Positions 30,407 through 43,742 of a stretch of 64,000 nt of DNA are shown piece by piece. The position numbers and the translations under genes were made by a program. The stretch covers positions 1 to 64,000 of the forward strand of contig JAWKPL010000001.1 in the NCBI GenBank assembly GCA_041390685.1. Reading direction: 5' to 3'. The stretch is from JAIBBD01 sp041390685 (GTDB lineage Bacteria > Chloroflexota > Dehalococcoidia > UBA2979). Below the pieces are notes generated by a model that was not told the origin of the DNA, did no database searches, and saw only the letters and a program-made list of their open reading frames with translations. The stretch's first letter is position 1, and the number at the start of each line of letters is the position of its first letter.

Positions 30407-31741
30407 ATGACCACAGCACCACTATCCCCGCGATCGGCGGACGACATCCCCGAGCTTCACCCCGCCGCGGACGTTCCCGGCGGGGAGCACTTCGAACCCA
30501 TCCTGCGAGCGTCGATCGCCGGGACCGACCTCGCTGACACCGACATCCATGCCCACTTCACCACTGACGGCTCGAGGGACGTCGCAGAGCAGATTCGAGC
30601 CACCATTGTCGCCGCTCGCGTCCACGTCGGCGGAGGCGAGATCCTGGGGTACTACGGCGTGCCCGGCGCCATTTGCGCGGTCGTCCGAGGGCAAGATGGT
30701 CACCTGCGCAACGTCGGCTCGCACGTCCGCGAGGCCGACGGATACCGAGCACGCAACTTGCTGGGCGGTCCGCGCCCCTCGGGCTTCACCGTCCGTCCCG
30801 CAGTGCCTGAGGACGGTCCCACGCTTGCGCGCCTCGAGCGAAGCGCGCCGATCCAGATGGGGAATGTCGGCGTTGTCTACGACCGCGGCGAGGACGACTA
30901 CTTCGCCGGAGACCGCCTCGCCGCTGCGAACGTTCTCGTCCTCGAGCGAGACGGCGACGTCGTTGGCATGGGTGGCACCGTGGTCCACGACGTGCGGATC
31001 AACGGCCACGATGCCCGTATGGCCTACGCGCATCGGTTTCGTATTGCCCTGAGCGCCCAGCGGGGCGGCGCGTGGGGTGCGCTCCAGTGGCCAACGTGGC
31101 TCAGCAACGCCGCTCACTCGGACGCCGGTAGCTCGTACATCCATCGCGCGAACGAGGCGATGCTGCGCTATGTGCCGCCTGCGGTGATGCAGCCCGTGGG
31201 GCCTGAGCGGCTCGCGTTTCGGACAGTGGAGCTCGCCGAAGACGCCTCGATGCGCCCCGCGACGGCCGAGGACGCACCTCGCATCGTAGAACTGCTCAAC
31301 TCGACGCACGGCGGCGAGGCGCTGTTTCGCCCCTACACGGTCGAGTCCCTCACCGAGCGTGTCCAGCGCGAACCGTCCTCCTACTCGTGGTCGTTGTTCC
31401 GCCTCTCGGACCGGGCGGTTGTGGGCGCCTGGTGGCACGCCTACAGGGTGCTCCGTATGGCAGAGGGCGAGTCCTCCGAGGACGTGCGCACCCTCGTTCT
31501 CGACTACGGGTTTGAGCCGGGAGCGGAGGCGGAGTTCACGGACCTTCTGCGCGCCGTGGCCGCCGAGGCCGCAGCCGGCGGCAGCAGCGAGCTCACGATG
31601 TTCACTTCGCCGTCTTCGCCCGGCTACGACTCGTTGCGCCCGCTGGCACATCACGTGGATGGGTACGCGATGACGCTCGGCGCGTTCGCCCATGGAGGCG
31701 TCATTTCCGGCGCCATCTACATCGATCAGCTGTACTTCTAG
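30407..31741 (+). CDS. Two-domain GNAT acetyltransferase
   Basis: A 444-residue protein with two GNAT-like units, about residues 125-270 (FTVRPAVPEDGPTLARLERS, VLVLERDGDVVGMGGTVVHD) and 285-440 (MRPATAEDAPRIVELLNSTH). The first 120 residues are not recognisable. Eis-like tandem GNATs are a possible parallel, but the substrate is unknown. AGGAGG stands 6 nt before the ATG, unlike the kinase genes on both sides. It sits alone between kinases 2 and 3. Confidence 0.75.
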   Translation: MTTAPLSPRSADDIPELHPAADVPGGEHFEPILRASIAGTDLADTDIHAHFTTDGSRDVAEQIRATIVAARVHVGGGEILGYYGVPGAICAVVRGQDGHLRNVGSHVREADGYRARNLLGGPRPSGFTVRPAVPEDGPTLARLERSAPIQMGNVGVVYDRGEDDYFAGDRLAAANVLVLERDGDVVGMGGTVVHDVRINGHDARMAYAHRFRIALSAQRGGAWGALQWPTWLSNAAHSDAGSSYIHRANEAMLRYVPPAVMQPVGPERLAFRTVELAEDASMRPATAEDAPRIVELLNSTHGGEALFRPYTVESLTERVQREPSSYSWSLFRLSDRAVVGAWWHAYRVLRMAEGESSEDVRTLVLDYGFEPGAEAEFTDLLRAVAAEAAAGGSSELTMFTSPSSPGYDSLRPLAHHVDGYAMTLGAFAHGGVISGAIYIDQLYF

Positions 31742-31995
31742 AAGGGGGTGACGACCGAGCTGCGCACCCACGGGCGCTTCAGCAAGGCCGAAATGCGTCC
31801 CCCGCCACGATGGGTGCACACTCTCGCCCCTCGGCCACGCAGATCCGCCGCCGATGTCTGCAGGCGACGGCTCAAGTCCCGGGTCGCCCATCTTGGGACA
31901 ACGCGGACGCGGCCCCGACGCGGAATCGGTTAGCGGGAGCCGATCGCCGGTTCCCACCCTTCGGGGATGCCGCAACGGCGCTCGACCAAGCCCGT

Positions 31996-32001
31996 TATCA
32001 T
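31996..32001 (+). promoter_or_regulatory. -10 box of kinase gene 3 (leaderless type)
   Basis: TATCAT in CCCGTTATCATTCCC, again exactly 9 nt before the ATG. This fixes the start of kinase 3 at 32011 and not at the upstream in-frame ATG at 31810. Confidence 0.65.
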
Positions 32002-32010
32002 TCCCGTGCC

Positions 32011-35808
<3,798 letters not shown>

Positions 35809-35822
35809 TCGCATTCGTCGGT

Positions 35823-35828
35823 TAGAAT
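35823..35828 (+). promoter_or_regulatory. -10 box of kinase gene 4 (leaderless type)
   Basis: TAGAAT, 7 nt before the ATG and only 14 nt after the stop of kinase 3. It gives kinase 4 its own start despite the tight packing. The last base of a TANNNT box at this distance is typical of leaderless promoters. Confidence 0.6.
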
Positions 35829-35835
35829 CCGCGCC

Positions 35836-38800
35836 ATGCCCAGCGAACGGGTCCAGCGACAGATCGACCGCCTGCTCGACGAGGCTGAGCGGGCGATGGT
35901 GGCTACCGACTGGGTGACCGTCCGCCAGCGTTGCGAAGCCGCGCTCGCGCTCGACCCCGCCAACGGCGACGCGCGCTCCTACATCGAGGCCGCCGACCGC
36001 GCCGATGGCACGTCGAGGTCGCTCGACTCGTCGGCCCCCGCGGCATCGGCAGCCGGGTCCTCGACGGGGCTCGAGACGTTCGCGAACGGCCGCTACGAGG
36101 TCGTCAAGTTCCTCGGGGAAGGTGGGCGCAAGAAGGTCTACCTCGCCAAGGACTCGCTGCTCGATCGCCAGGTCGCCTTCGCGCTCATCAAGACCGAGGG
36201 CCTCGATGAGGTCGCGCGCGAGCGCATCACCCGCGAGGCACAGACGATGGGCCGCCTCGGCGCGCACCCCAACGTCGTCACGGTCCTCGACATCGGTGAG
36301 CACGACGGCCAGCCCTTCGTCGTGATCGAGCTGCTTGGCGGCGGGGACGTCGAGGGGCTGCTCGAGGATGCGGGCGGTCCGTTGCCACTGGGGCGCAGCC
36401 TCGAGATCGCGCTCGACGTCTGCCGCGGCCTTGAGTTCATCCACGCGAAGGGCATCGTCCACCGTGACCTGAAGCCCGGGAACGTCTGGCTCACCACCGA
36501 CGGCGTCGCGAAGATCGGCGACTACGGCCTCGCGATGTCGACCGACCGCACGCGGCTCACCCTTGAGGGCACGATGGTCGGCACCGTCGGGTACATGCCC
36601 CCCGAACAGGCGCTTGGCGGCGACATCACCGCGCGCTCGGACCTCTACTCGCTCGGCGCCATGCTCTACGAGATGGTCACGGGCCGCGTCCCATTCGACG
36701 GCGACCGCATCACCGACGTGATCAGCCAGCACATCAACGTCGTGCCCGAACCGCCGTCCGCCCGCGGAGCCCAGATCCCGCTCGCTCTCGAGCAGCTCAT
36801 CCTGCAGCTGCTCGACAAAGACCCGGTACGACGACCGGAGAGCGCGGCCGAGGTCGCCAACGCCCTCGAAGCGATCGATCCGCTCGATCTCGTCGACCCG
36901 CTGGACCCGGAGTACACCGCGCGGCGCGCACGGGGTATGTTCGTCGGCCGCTCGCGCGAGCTCGATGAGTTGCGCTCCCGCTTCGACGAGGTCATGGCCG
37001 GCCAGAGCCGCATCGTGATGCTGGTCGGCCAGCCCGGCATCGGCAAGACGCGCCTCGCGCAGGAACTCGAGGGCTACGCCCGTTCGCGAGGCGCCCGTGT
37101 GTTCTGGGGACGTGCGCCCGAGGGTGGCGGCGCGCCTGAGTACTGGCTCTTTCACCAGATGCTGCGCCGCTTCCTCGAGCAGGTGCCCGTCGAGGTGTCC
37201 CGCGAGCGTCTCGGCGACGACGCCGCGCAGCTCGCACGCATCGCACCCGAGATCCGCGAGCGTCTGCGTGGGCTACCGGAACCAACGGACAGGAGTGAGT
37301 TCGCGCTCTTCGAGGCGATGCGCACCTTCGTACACCGTCTGGCCGAGACTCAGCCGCTGGTCCTCGTTCTGGATGACCTGCACTGGGCCGACAGTGGCTC
37401 GCTCGCTCTGCTCCAGCATGCATCGCGTGATCTGCAGCGAGCGCGCGTGATGATTGTCGGGACGTATCGCGATACCGAGATGAGCCGCCAGCACCCGCTC
37501 TCGCAGGCGCTCGCCACGCTGAACCGCGAGCCCAACTTCTTCCGCGTCGCCGTGAGGAGCCTCGGTCGCGACGAGGTGTCTAGCTATCTCGAGGCGGCCG
37601 CCGGCTTCGAACCGACGCGCGAGCAACTCGACGTCTTCATGCGTGAGACCGACGGCAATCCGTTCTTTCTCAGTGAGATCGTCACGAGCATGCTCGAGCG
37701 CCGCACGCTCGATGACCGCACCTATGAGCTCGAGATCCCCGATGGCATGCGGGAAGCATTGGCGCGCCGCGTGAACGCCCTCTCCGAGGACGCCGTCGAG
37801 ATGCTGAAGCTCGCTGCCGTCATTGGCTACGATTTCGACTTCTCGACGCTGTCGATCGTGAGCGAGCTCGACGACGACCGCGAGCTCGAGCTGATCGAGG
37901 AGGCGCTGGGCGAGCGCGTGATCGCCGAGGGCGAGCGCGCCGGCACGTATCGCTTCGTCTACCAGCCGATGCAGCGTCTTCTGCTCGACGAGATCTCCTC
38001 AACGCGTCAGCTGCGCCTGCACGGCCAGATCGCTGAGCTACTCGAGTCCTCGTTCGGCGCCGCGGCTGAACAGCGCGCCTCGGTTCTCGCGCCCCACTTC
38101 GCTGCCTCGGCGCAGCTGAATTCGGCACACCGAGACCGGGCTGTCCGATACTCGACCATTGCGGGCGACGCCGCGGACGACGCGGGCGACTGGAACGAGG
38201 CGAAGTCCCACCTCGCGGCTGCGGTACTTCTGCTTGGGGATGAGGCGAACGCGCGACCCGACTTGCTGCGCCGCCTGGGGCGCGTGGAGGGATACACGCT
38301 CGACTTCGAGGCGGGGCAAGCGCACCTGAGCCAGGCCATCGATGCGTTCGCGCGTGCCGGCGATCCCCGTTCGGCTGCTGAAGCGGCGCGGGATGCCTTC
38401 GTCCCGAACGGCCCGGCCAGAGATGTCGAGTTGGCCGAGAAGGCGCTCCTCGTCGTCTCCGGTGTCGACAGCCTCGCGGAGGCGCGCCTCGAGGCTTGGC
38501 GTGGCCTCGCCTACATGTCAGACGAGCAGGGTGCGCATGCGGCCGCGCGTGCGCTCGAACTGATCGGCGACGAACACGCCGACGACGTTCGCGCGCTGCT
38601 CGAGTTCCGGCAGGGCGTCATCGAAGCAAGTGCCGGACGTCTCGATGTTGCGCGCTCGTTGTACAACCGGGCGCTCGAGCGCCTCGAAAGTGGCGATCTC
38701 TTGGGACTGACGCTGCGCGCTCGTCTTGCAGGTCTGGACCTCTGGGCCGGAGAGATAGACCAGGCACTGAAGGCACTTGCGGACGTGATGCAACTCCTCG

Positions 38801-39546
38801 AGCGTCAGCACGCTGGACGCCTGCTCTTCGCAAGCCAGGCGCAGATGGCCGCAATCTACGTGCTTCGGTGGGACCTCGGCCGCCTCAACGAACTGGTCAC
38901 GCGGCCCGGCCGACCTCAGAGCTCGGTCGATGCCATCTATTTGCCTCGTGTTCGCGAGCTCAGAGGCAACCCGGCGTCTGCCCTAGCATGGCGGCTGCGG
39001 AATCAGGCGAACTACACCACGGGTCTGACGTTCACCGATCTCATCGGGGCGGCGACGAACGCCCGTCTCCGACTCGCCGCAGGGGACATCGAGGGAGCTC
39101 GACACGAGATTGACTGGTCGCAGCCGATCCCCGACACCGGCCAGGCTGGTCACGTCGTAGCCCACGCCGACGATGCCTTCACGCGCTTCGCTCCTCGGGA
39201 GGTAATCGAGGACTGGGTTGAGCGCCCCTGGGACGAAGCCGCAACTCCGGCGCGCGCCACCGGCTTAGGCTCATTCGAGCGTACGAGGGCTTCGTGGGCG
39301 CTCGCCCTCGAGCGACTCGACGAGGCGAGGCGCCTCGCCGAGCGAGGACTCGAGTGGTGTCAACGTGAGCGCCTCCCTGTCGAGGAAGGGCGTTGCCACC
39401 TCCTGCTCTCCGATGTCCTCCGTGAGCACGGCGAGACGCGCGAGGCGGCTCGTCACCTCGATGCGGCGGGCGAGTTGTTCAGACGAACCGGTGCGCGCCT
39501 CTACCTCGACCAGGTCCTCGAGCGCCGAAACCTGCTGAAGGCCTGA
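35836..39546 (+). CDS. Ser/Thr protein kinase-AAA ATPase-TPR regulator, paralogue 4
   Basis: A 1236-residue paralogue, the most diverged of the four. Cap MPSERVQRQIDRLLDEAERA, Gly loop LGEGGRKKVY, ALIK (K119), HRD 209-211, DYG at 229-231 in place of DFG, Walker A GQPGIGKT 398-405, Walker B VLVLDDLHWAD. A DPLDLVDPLDPEY linker joins kinase and ATPase. The C-terminal repeats end LYLDQVLERRNLLKA. It is the last gene before the tmRNA-like repeat and terminator at 39663-39722. Confidence 0.88.
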   Translation: MPSERVQRQIDRLLDEAERAMVATDWVTVRQRCEAALALDPANGDARSYIEAADRADGTSRSLDSSAPAASAAGSSTGLETFANGRYEVVKFLGEGGRKKVYLAKDSLLDRQVAFALIKTEGLDEVARERITREAQTMGRLGAHPNVVTVLDIGEHDGQPFVVIELLGGGDVEGLLEDAGGPLPLGRSLEIALDVCRGLEFIHAKGIVHRDLKPGNVWLTTDGVAKIGDYGLAMSTDRTRLTLEGTMVGTVGYMPPEQALGGDITARSDLYSLGAMLYEMVTGRVPFDGDRITDVISQHINVVPEPPSARGAQIPLALEQLILQLLDKDPVRRPESAAEVANALEAIDPLDLVDPLDPEYTARRARGMFVGRSRELDELRSRFDEVMAGQSRIVMLVGQPGIGKTRLAQELEGYARSRGARVFWGRAPEGGGAPEYWLFHQMLRRFLEQVPVEVSRERLGDDAAQLARIAPEIRERLRGLPEPTDRSEFALFEAMRTFVHRLAETQPLVLVLDDLHWADSGSLALLQHASRDLQRARVMIVGTYRDTEMSRQHPLSQALATLNREPNFFRVAVRSLGRDEVSSYLEAAAGFEPTREQLDVFMRETDGNPFFLSEIVTSMLERRTLDDRTYELEIPDGMREALARRVNALSEDAVEMLKLAAVIGYDFDFSTLSIVSELDDDRELELIEEALGERVIAEGERAGTYRFVYQPMQRLLLDEISSTRQLRLHGQIAELLESSFGAAAEQRASVLAPHFAASAQLNSAHRDRAVRYSTIAGDAADDAGDWNEAKSHLAAAVLLLGDEANARPDLLRRLGRVEGYTLDFEAGQAHLSQAIDAFARAGDPRSAAEAARDAFVPNGPARDVELAEKALLVVSGVDSLAEARLEAWRGLAYMSDEQGAHAAARALELIGDEHADDVRALLEFRQGVIEASAGRLDVARSLYNRALERLESGDLLGLTLRARLAGLDLWAGEIDQALKALADVMQLLERQHAGRLLFASQAQMAAIYVLRWDLGRLNELVTRPGRPQSSVDAIYLPRVRELRGNPASALAWRLRNQANYTTGLTFTDLIGAATNARLRLAAGDIEGARHEIDWSQPIPDTGQAGHVVAHADDAFTRFAPREVIEDWVERPWDEAATPARATGLGSFERTRASWALALERLDEARRLAERGLEWCQRERLPVEEGRCHLLLSDVLREHGETREAARHLDAAGELFRRTGARLYLDQVLERRNLLKA

Positions 39547-39662
39547 CGTCGGGAGGAGTCGGCCAAGCTCAGGCTGCCTCGATTCGCCACGCGACCCCGC
39601 AGCAGGCCCATGCAGGTCGAAGTGGATGAGCCACGACGAAGCCCCCACCGTGTAGGGTTACT

Positions 39663-39690
39663 GGAGCTGGACCCTCCCCCGTCTCCACCA
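39663..39690 (+). repeat. tmRNA 3'-end-like repeat, right copy (att-site candidate)
   Basis: GGAGCTGGACCCTCCCCC then GTCTCCACCA, matching 16741-16768 at 25 of 28 positions and exactly over the last 18. It ends in CCA and is followed 10 nt later by a terminator hairpin, the layout expected downstream of a real tmRNA gene. The kinase 4 gene occupies the place where the tmRNA body would be. Confidence 0.5.
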
Positions 39691-39700
39691 CATATCATGC

Positions 39701-39722
39701 AAGCCCGCCTCTCGGCGGGCTT
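39701..39722 (+). terminator. Rho-independent-type terminator hairpin
   Basis: AAGCCCGCC, loop TCTC, GGCGGGCTT: a 9-bp perfect stem with a tetraloop. It could stop transcripts of kinase 4, or it is the original terminator of a tmRNA gene. Confidence 0.8.
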
Positions 39723-40006
39723 CGCTATGTCGCCGGTGCAAGCGTTGCCAGCACAGAGGTCGTCGGGGGACGACCGCGCTGGTTGATGCATCGCAACTGA
39801 TCCGCTCGTGCCGCAATACCTCGACCTGTTCTCCCCGGCCGCATCCACGGGGCGCGCCGCTAGGACGCGCACGCGTCTCCGCCAGCACTCCCGGGAGGAC
39901 GCCATGAGGCGGGTTCCTCACGCCCGACCCAAACCCCTCCCCCACGCGCTTGAAAACGCCACGGTCCGAGGTACAACATCCCCCTCAGCACCAGAGGAGC
40001 ACCGAA

Positions 40007-40918
40007 ATGCCGTCCGACGAATTCAAGCAACTGCTCGCACGCCTCCAGACAATCCAGAGCGCCGCCCCTCCCCCGACCGACCCCCCGGACTTCGCCGCTA
40101 TGCGCGCCGCGATGGAGTCCCGCGCCTTCCCGGTGAGCCCTGGTACCCACGTCCGCCGCGTCGAGGTCGACGGCATCCGAGGAGAGTGGGTCTACGCCCC
40201 TGACGCCGACACCGCCCGCCGCGTGCTGTTCCTCCACGGGGGAGGCTACGTCATGGGTTCACCGACCACCCACCGCGAGCTGGCGGGACGGCTGTCCCGC
40301 GCATCCGGTGCCGCCGTCCTCCTCCTCGACTACCGCCTCGCGCCCGAGGCCCCCTTCCCCGCCGCCGTCGACGATACGTTCCACGCCCTGACCTGGATGC
40401 GCACGCACGGCCCTGACGACGAGGCACCGTCCGCCGCGGTAGCTGTCGCTGGCGACTCCGCCGGAGGCGGCCTCGCGCTCGCCACGCTGGTCAACGTGCG
40501 TGACCGCGGCCTGCCGCTGCCTTGCGCCGGCCTGCTGATGTCGCCGTGGGCCGACATGCTCGCCTCGGGCGAATCGTACGTCCGCTTCGGCGTCGGCAAC
40601 CTCCACACGATGGCCGCCGCCTACCTCAATGGCGCCGACCCCCGTCACCCGCTCGCCTCGCCCGTCCATGCGGACCTCGCCGGGCTTCCCCCGCTCATGG
40701 TCCAGGTCGGCGAGGCCGAAGCCTTCCTCGACGACTCGACAACGCTCGCCGCCCGCGCGCGACAGGCCGGCGTTGACGTCACCCTCGAGGTCTGGCCCGA
40801 GATGATCCACGTCTTCCAGAGCTACGCCCCCGTCATCCCCGAGGGCCAGGAGGCGATCGCCCGTGCCGGCGCGTTTCTCCGCCAGCACCTGGCCCTCAGG
40901 GAACTCGCGTCGACGTAG
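40007..40918 (+). CDS. Alpha/beta hydrolase of the HSL (acetyl-esterase) family
   Basis: A 303-residue esterase. It shows the oxyanion motif HGGGYVMGS, the nucleophile elbow GDSAGGG, and the catalytic Asp and His in EAEAFLDDS and WPEMIHVFQ. N-terminal cap residues 1-60 are Pro-rich. The likely reaction is hydrolysis of short-chain carboxylic esters in the cytoplasm. The ATG at 40007 has GAGGAG 7 nt upstream; an ATG 57 nt earlier lacks one. It may be co-transcribed with the methyltransferase gene 40 nt downstream. Confidence 0.88.
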   Translation: MPSDEFKQLLARLQTIQSAAPPPTDPPDFAAMRAAMESRAFPVSPGTHVRRVEVDGIRGEWVYAPDADTARRVLFLHGGGYVMGSPTTHRELAGRLSRASGAAVLLLDYRLAPEAPFPAAVDDTFHALTWMRTHGPDDEAPSAAVAVAGDSAGGGLALATLVNVRDRGLPLPCAGLLMSPWADMLASGESYVRFGVGNLHTMAAAYLNGADPRHPLASPVHADLAGLPPLMVQVGEAEAFLDDSTTLAARARQAGVDVTLEVWPEMIHVFQSYAPVIPEGQEAIARAGAFLRQHLALRELAST

Positions 40919-40958
40919 CGGCCCGCACCCCCGGCCGGCTGCTTGAAGGGACGAACCG

Positions 40959-41459
40959 GTGGCTCACCACGCCTCCCAGCGCTCCGCGCTCGGCTGGCTC
41001 TTCGTGGCCGCACAGATCGTCCTCGTCGCGGCGCTGCTGGCAGAGCTCAGGCGCGTCTGGCATGCCAGCCCCCTCCGCCGGAGCGCAGGTGGCCTCCTGG
41101 CCTCGCTGGGAGTCGTCCTCATGGCGGCCGCGGGCGTCCAGCTTGGACGCTCCCTCCATCCGCACCCCGCGCCAGCCGCCGCCACGAAACTCCGCGCCGA
41201 CGGCCTCTACCGGCACGTACGACACCCCATCTATGCCGGCCTGCTGCTGTGGGCCGTCGGTACCGCGCTCACCGCCGGCACCGCGCGAGCCGCGACCGCG
41301 TTCGCTGCCCTCCTGGCTCTCCTCGCCCTGAAAGCCCCTTACGAGGAGCGTCAGCTCGCCAGCCGCTTCCCGGAGTACGCCGCCTACGCCCGCCGCACAC
41401 CGAGGTGGTTCCCCCGCCTTCGGCCTCGTCGGGAAGACGACCCAGTCGAACCCGGGTAG
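40959..41459 (+). CDS. Isoprenylcysteine carboxyl methyltransferase-like membrane protein
   Basis: A 166-residue membrane protein with about four helices and the ICMT/PEMT motif GLYRHVRHPIYAGLLL, followed by KAPYEERQLASRFPEYAAY, whose Glu-Glu-x-x-Leu and Tyr residues bind S-adenosylmethionine in this superfamily. Bacterial members methylate unknown small substrates or lipids. GTG start with GAAGGG 8 nt upstream. Confidence 0.8.
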   Translation: MAHHASQRSALGWLFVAAQIVLVAALLAELRRVWHASPLRRSAGGLLASLGVVLMAAAGVQLGRSLHPHPAPAAATKLRADGLYRHVRHPIYAGLLLWAVGTALTAGTARAATAFAALLALLALKAPYEERQLASRFPEYAAYARRTPRWFPRLRPRREDDPVEPG

Positions 41460-41507
41460 TGGCCACCGGCGCGGCCCGACGTAGTCACGCCGGACGACGC
41501 ATCGCCA

Positions 41508-41933
41508 TCAGTCTGCCGCGCTGACCGCCCCCTGCTCGTCCACCACGTACACCGGCGGCGACGGCCGGGCCGCGACGTCCTCTGACACATGCTCCGTCCC
41601 GAGGAAAGCCGCCCACCGGCCGTGCTGCTCACGGGCCATCACGATGCGGTCCACGCGTTCGTCTCCTGCGGCCTCCACGATGCCCCGTGCCGGGTCTCCC
41701 GCCAGCGCGATATAGGTGCGCACCGGCACCGCTCGCACTCGCGACGCCAGCGATGACAGACGCTCACCGATCTGCTCCGTGGCCGCCTCCCGGTGCCGCG
41801 AGGTCTCCGCCAGCTCGCCCACTGCCACCAGCACCAGCTCACCACCGCCCGCCTCCGCCGCCATCCGTTCCGCCACAGGCAGCGCGCGTTCCGAGGCAGC
41901 GTCGTCGGGATCGACCGGTACGAGAATCCGCAT
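41508..41933 (-). CDS. Universal stress protein (UspA family)
   Basis: A 141-residue UspA-fold protein: MRILVPVDPDDAASERALPV start, central LASRVRAVPVRTYIALAGDP, ARGIVEAAGDERVDRIVMAR, and C-terminal PPVYVVDE strand. The G-x2-G-x9-G(S/T) ATP-binding motif is not intact (HGRWAAFLGTEHVSED), so it probably does not bind ATP. Start at the ATG 41933; the longer open frame is noncoding. It converges with the methyltransferase gene. Confidence 0.8.
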   Translation of the reverse strand: MRILVPVDPDDAASERALPVAERMAAEAGGGELVLVAVGELAETSRHREAATEQIGERLSSLASRVRAVPVRTYIALAGDPARGIVEAAGDERVDRIVMAREQHGRWAAFLGTEHVSEDVAARPSPPVYVVDEQGAVSAAD

Positions 41934-42132
41934 ACCCTGATTCTCCGCCCGAACACATCGGCAACGCCTCGCTCGACGTCGCGTTGGGGTTGCCGCCGTC
42001 TTGCAGAAGCGCCCAGATTGTTCGCGCCGAGGCGACCCAGCCATCGCGCACACGTTAACGAGACGTTCCCCGCTCGCTAACCAGACGGTTACCCGCGCGA
42101 CGCACCATCGATGGCGAGGGGAAAAACGCCGC

Positions 42133-42420
42133 ATGATGGAGTTCTCCGACCGGCAACCAGATACCGCCACCGCGCGAAGTCGATTCGCCGGACTCGTCCC
42201 GCTGCCGGGCACGTCCCGACCGGTCATTGCCACGTGCCGTGCATGGATCGTACGTACCGCCGCGCGACTCATCACGCCACACTGCCCCCGCTGCGGCGCC
42301 GGCAAGCCCGAGGCGAGCGCCAGCCCGCGGCCGGAGCACGATCCCGTCATCTCCCTCCGCTGCCGCAACTGCGCGCACCAGTGGCAGCTACTCCCCCAGG
42401 ACCCGTCCCTCGGCCCCTGA
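42133..42420 (+). CDS. Small zinc-ribbon-like protein
   Basis: A 95-residue protein with two CxxC knuckles (CPRCGAG and CRNCAHQW) separated by about 22 residues at the C-terminus, a usual treble-clef or zinc-ribbon layout. The N-terminal half is basic and unstructured. GAGGGG lies about 10 nt before the paired ATGs. Nucleic-acid binding is possible; no family is recognised. Confidence 0.5.
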   Translation: MMEFSDRQPDTATARSRFAGLVPLPGTSRPVIATCRAWIVRTAARLITPHCPRCGAGKPEASASPRPEHDPVISLRCRNCAHQWQLLPQDPSLGP

Positions 42421-42778
42421 ACCGTCGGCGACCCGCTCCCGACTGCACACCGTGGAGCATCAAGTCACCGCCCCCGAACTCGCCGGTACGGTACGGCGGC
42501 CCTGTTCTGCCAGTCTGGCCCACCGCACCCCTGCTCGACTGCCCGCCTGCAAGCACATCAGGACTCACCCGATGCGTTAGTCTCGTACACGGCCCGCGGA
42601 CGGTGGCGAGTGCGCTTCACTCGCAAAGTGGGCACCGCACCGCGCGCCGCGATTCGCCCGCGAGGACGACATCGTCAGTTCAGTCCGCACATCAACGCCG
42701 GCGGCCGACGGGGGACGGGGGCCGGCGGCCGAATCCCCATCGCTCCCCGGCCAGGAGGCGCCATGAAGGTAGGCTCTG
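42421..42778. other. Intergenic stretch before the response-regulator gene
   Basis: 358 bases with no recognisable gene. A short ATG frame at 42763 overlaps the regulator start and is not credible. The C-rich composition of the right part of the window is already established here. Confidence 0.4.
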
Positions 42779-43429
42779 ATGACGGTCGCGCGCCGCCTCG
42801 CGGTTCTCATCATCGACCCTAACGAGATCTTCCGCTCCGGCTGCCGTGCTTCATTCCAGACGGACTCGCGCTTCGCCGTCGTCGCCGACCTCCCGTCCGC
42901 CGGCACGCTCGCCACCGCTAGGCTCAAGACTGACATTGATCTCGCCATCGTCGACCCCGAGACGGATGGCGGCCCCGACCTCGACCAGCTCGCGATGGTC
43001 CGCGCCGCACTCCCGAGCGCCGCACTGCTCCTCCTCACCACCCAGCCCGACCGCGAGTTCATCCTGCGCGCCGCCGACGCTGGAGCTCGGGCGATCCTTG
43101 TCAAGACCCACCTCTCGAGCCCCTTCCTGCTGAGCGCAGCCCACCTCATCGCCCGCTCCCACGCCAGCGTCCTCGACCAGGGTCTCCTCCTCGATCTCCT
43201 CAACGGCAAGTCACGGCACGCCCACGCTCCCGCCCTCACGCATCGAGAGGCCGAAGTCCTCCAGTTGCTCGCCCGAGGCCTGACCGACCAGCAGATCGCC
43301 CGCGCGCTCGGCATCGCCCGCACCACCGTGCACTCGCACGTGGGCGCGCTCCCCCGCAAGACCGCCGCGGCCAACCGTGTCCAGCTCGGCATCATCGCCA
43401 GCCGTCAGGGCCTCCTCATCGAGGAGTGA
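42779..43429 (+). CDS. NarL/FixJ-family response regulator
   Basis: A 216-residue regulator: receiver domain with D13 and phospho-acceptor D59 (LAIVDPETDG) and Lys near residue 104 (AILVKTH), then a LuxR-type helix-turn-helix (LTHREAEVLQLLARGLTDQQ, GIARTTVHSHVGALPRKTAA). The recognition region is slightly unusual, with LPRKTAAANR where LxxKLGVxNR is common. No histidine kinase is adjacent, so its partner lies elsewhere or it is an orphan. Confidence 0.85.
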   Translation: MTVARRLAVLIIDPNEIFRSGCRASFQTDSRFAVVADLPSAGTLATARLKTDIDLAIVDPETDGGPDLDQLAMVRAALPSAALLLLTTQPDREFILRAADAGARAILVKTHLSSPFLLSAAHLIARSHASVLDQGLLLDLLNGKSRHAHAPALTHREAEVLQLLARGLTDQQIARALGIARTTVHSHVGALPRKTAAANRVQLGIIASRQGLLIEE

Positions 43430-43742
43430 CCCGGCCTATCCGTGCCGACCCGTCGGTACCCGGCAGTTCGCCATCCACTGCTCGTCGGTACGCCAGACGG
43501 ATCGCCGCGGGGACCCGCAGATCTGTCCATTCCGCGCGCGCGATCGCCATCGCACCGCTCGTATTCATCCGACCCGCGTGCAGATCGCCAGCCCGTCCGC
43601 GTACGAGAGCGGCGCTCGCCCGTTCTGGCCGCCACATCGCCATCGAGGCTGGACCATCTCCGATAGGCACGCGGCCGCGAGCCGGGAATCATCGATGCGC
43701 TCCCCACCACCCCTTCGCATCGGGTACAGAAAGGCGCCTCAC
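43430..43742. other. Intergenic stretch before the 504-residue protein gene
   Basis: 313 bases. The reading frame of the next gene is open through it, but it lacks any plausible start with a ribosome-binding site and the encoded peptide is Arg/Ser-rich. It holds an AAAGG site just before 43743. Confidence 0.45.

Larger units (their letters stand above)
39547..40006. other. Intergenic boundary region
   Basis: It holds the right tmRNA-like repeat, the terminator hairpin and the 5' flank of the esterase gene. No gene is seen. Base composition changes here from balanced to C-rich on the plus strand. Confidence 0.6.

Noticed and set aside
31810..32010. N-terminal extension of kinase 3 to an ATG at 31810
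   Set aside because: The extra 67 residues match nothing in the paralogues. The -10 box and the shared MxSERIQRR start place the gene at 32011.
39330..39690. A complete tmRNA gene ending at 39690
   Set aside because: The 3' end fits, but the body would overlap the kinase 4 coding sequence. No 5' acceptor strand (GGGGACG-like), tag-peptide frame or standard T-loop was found.
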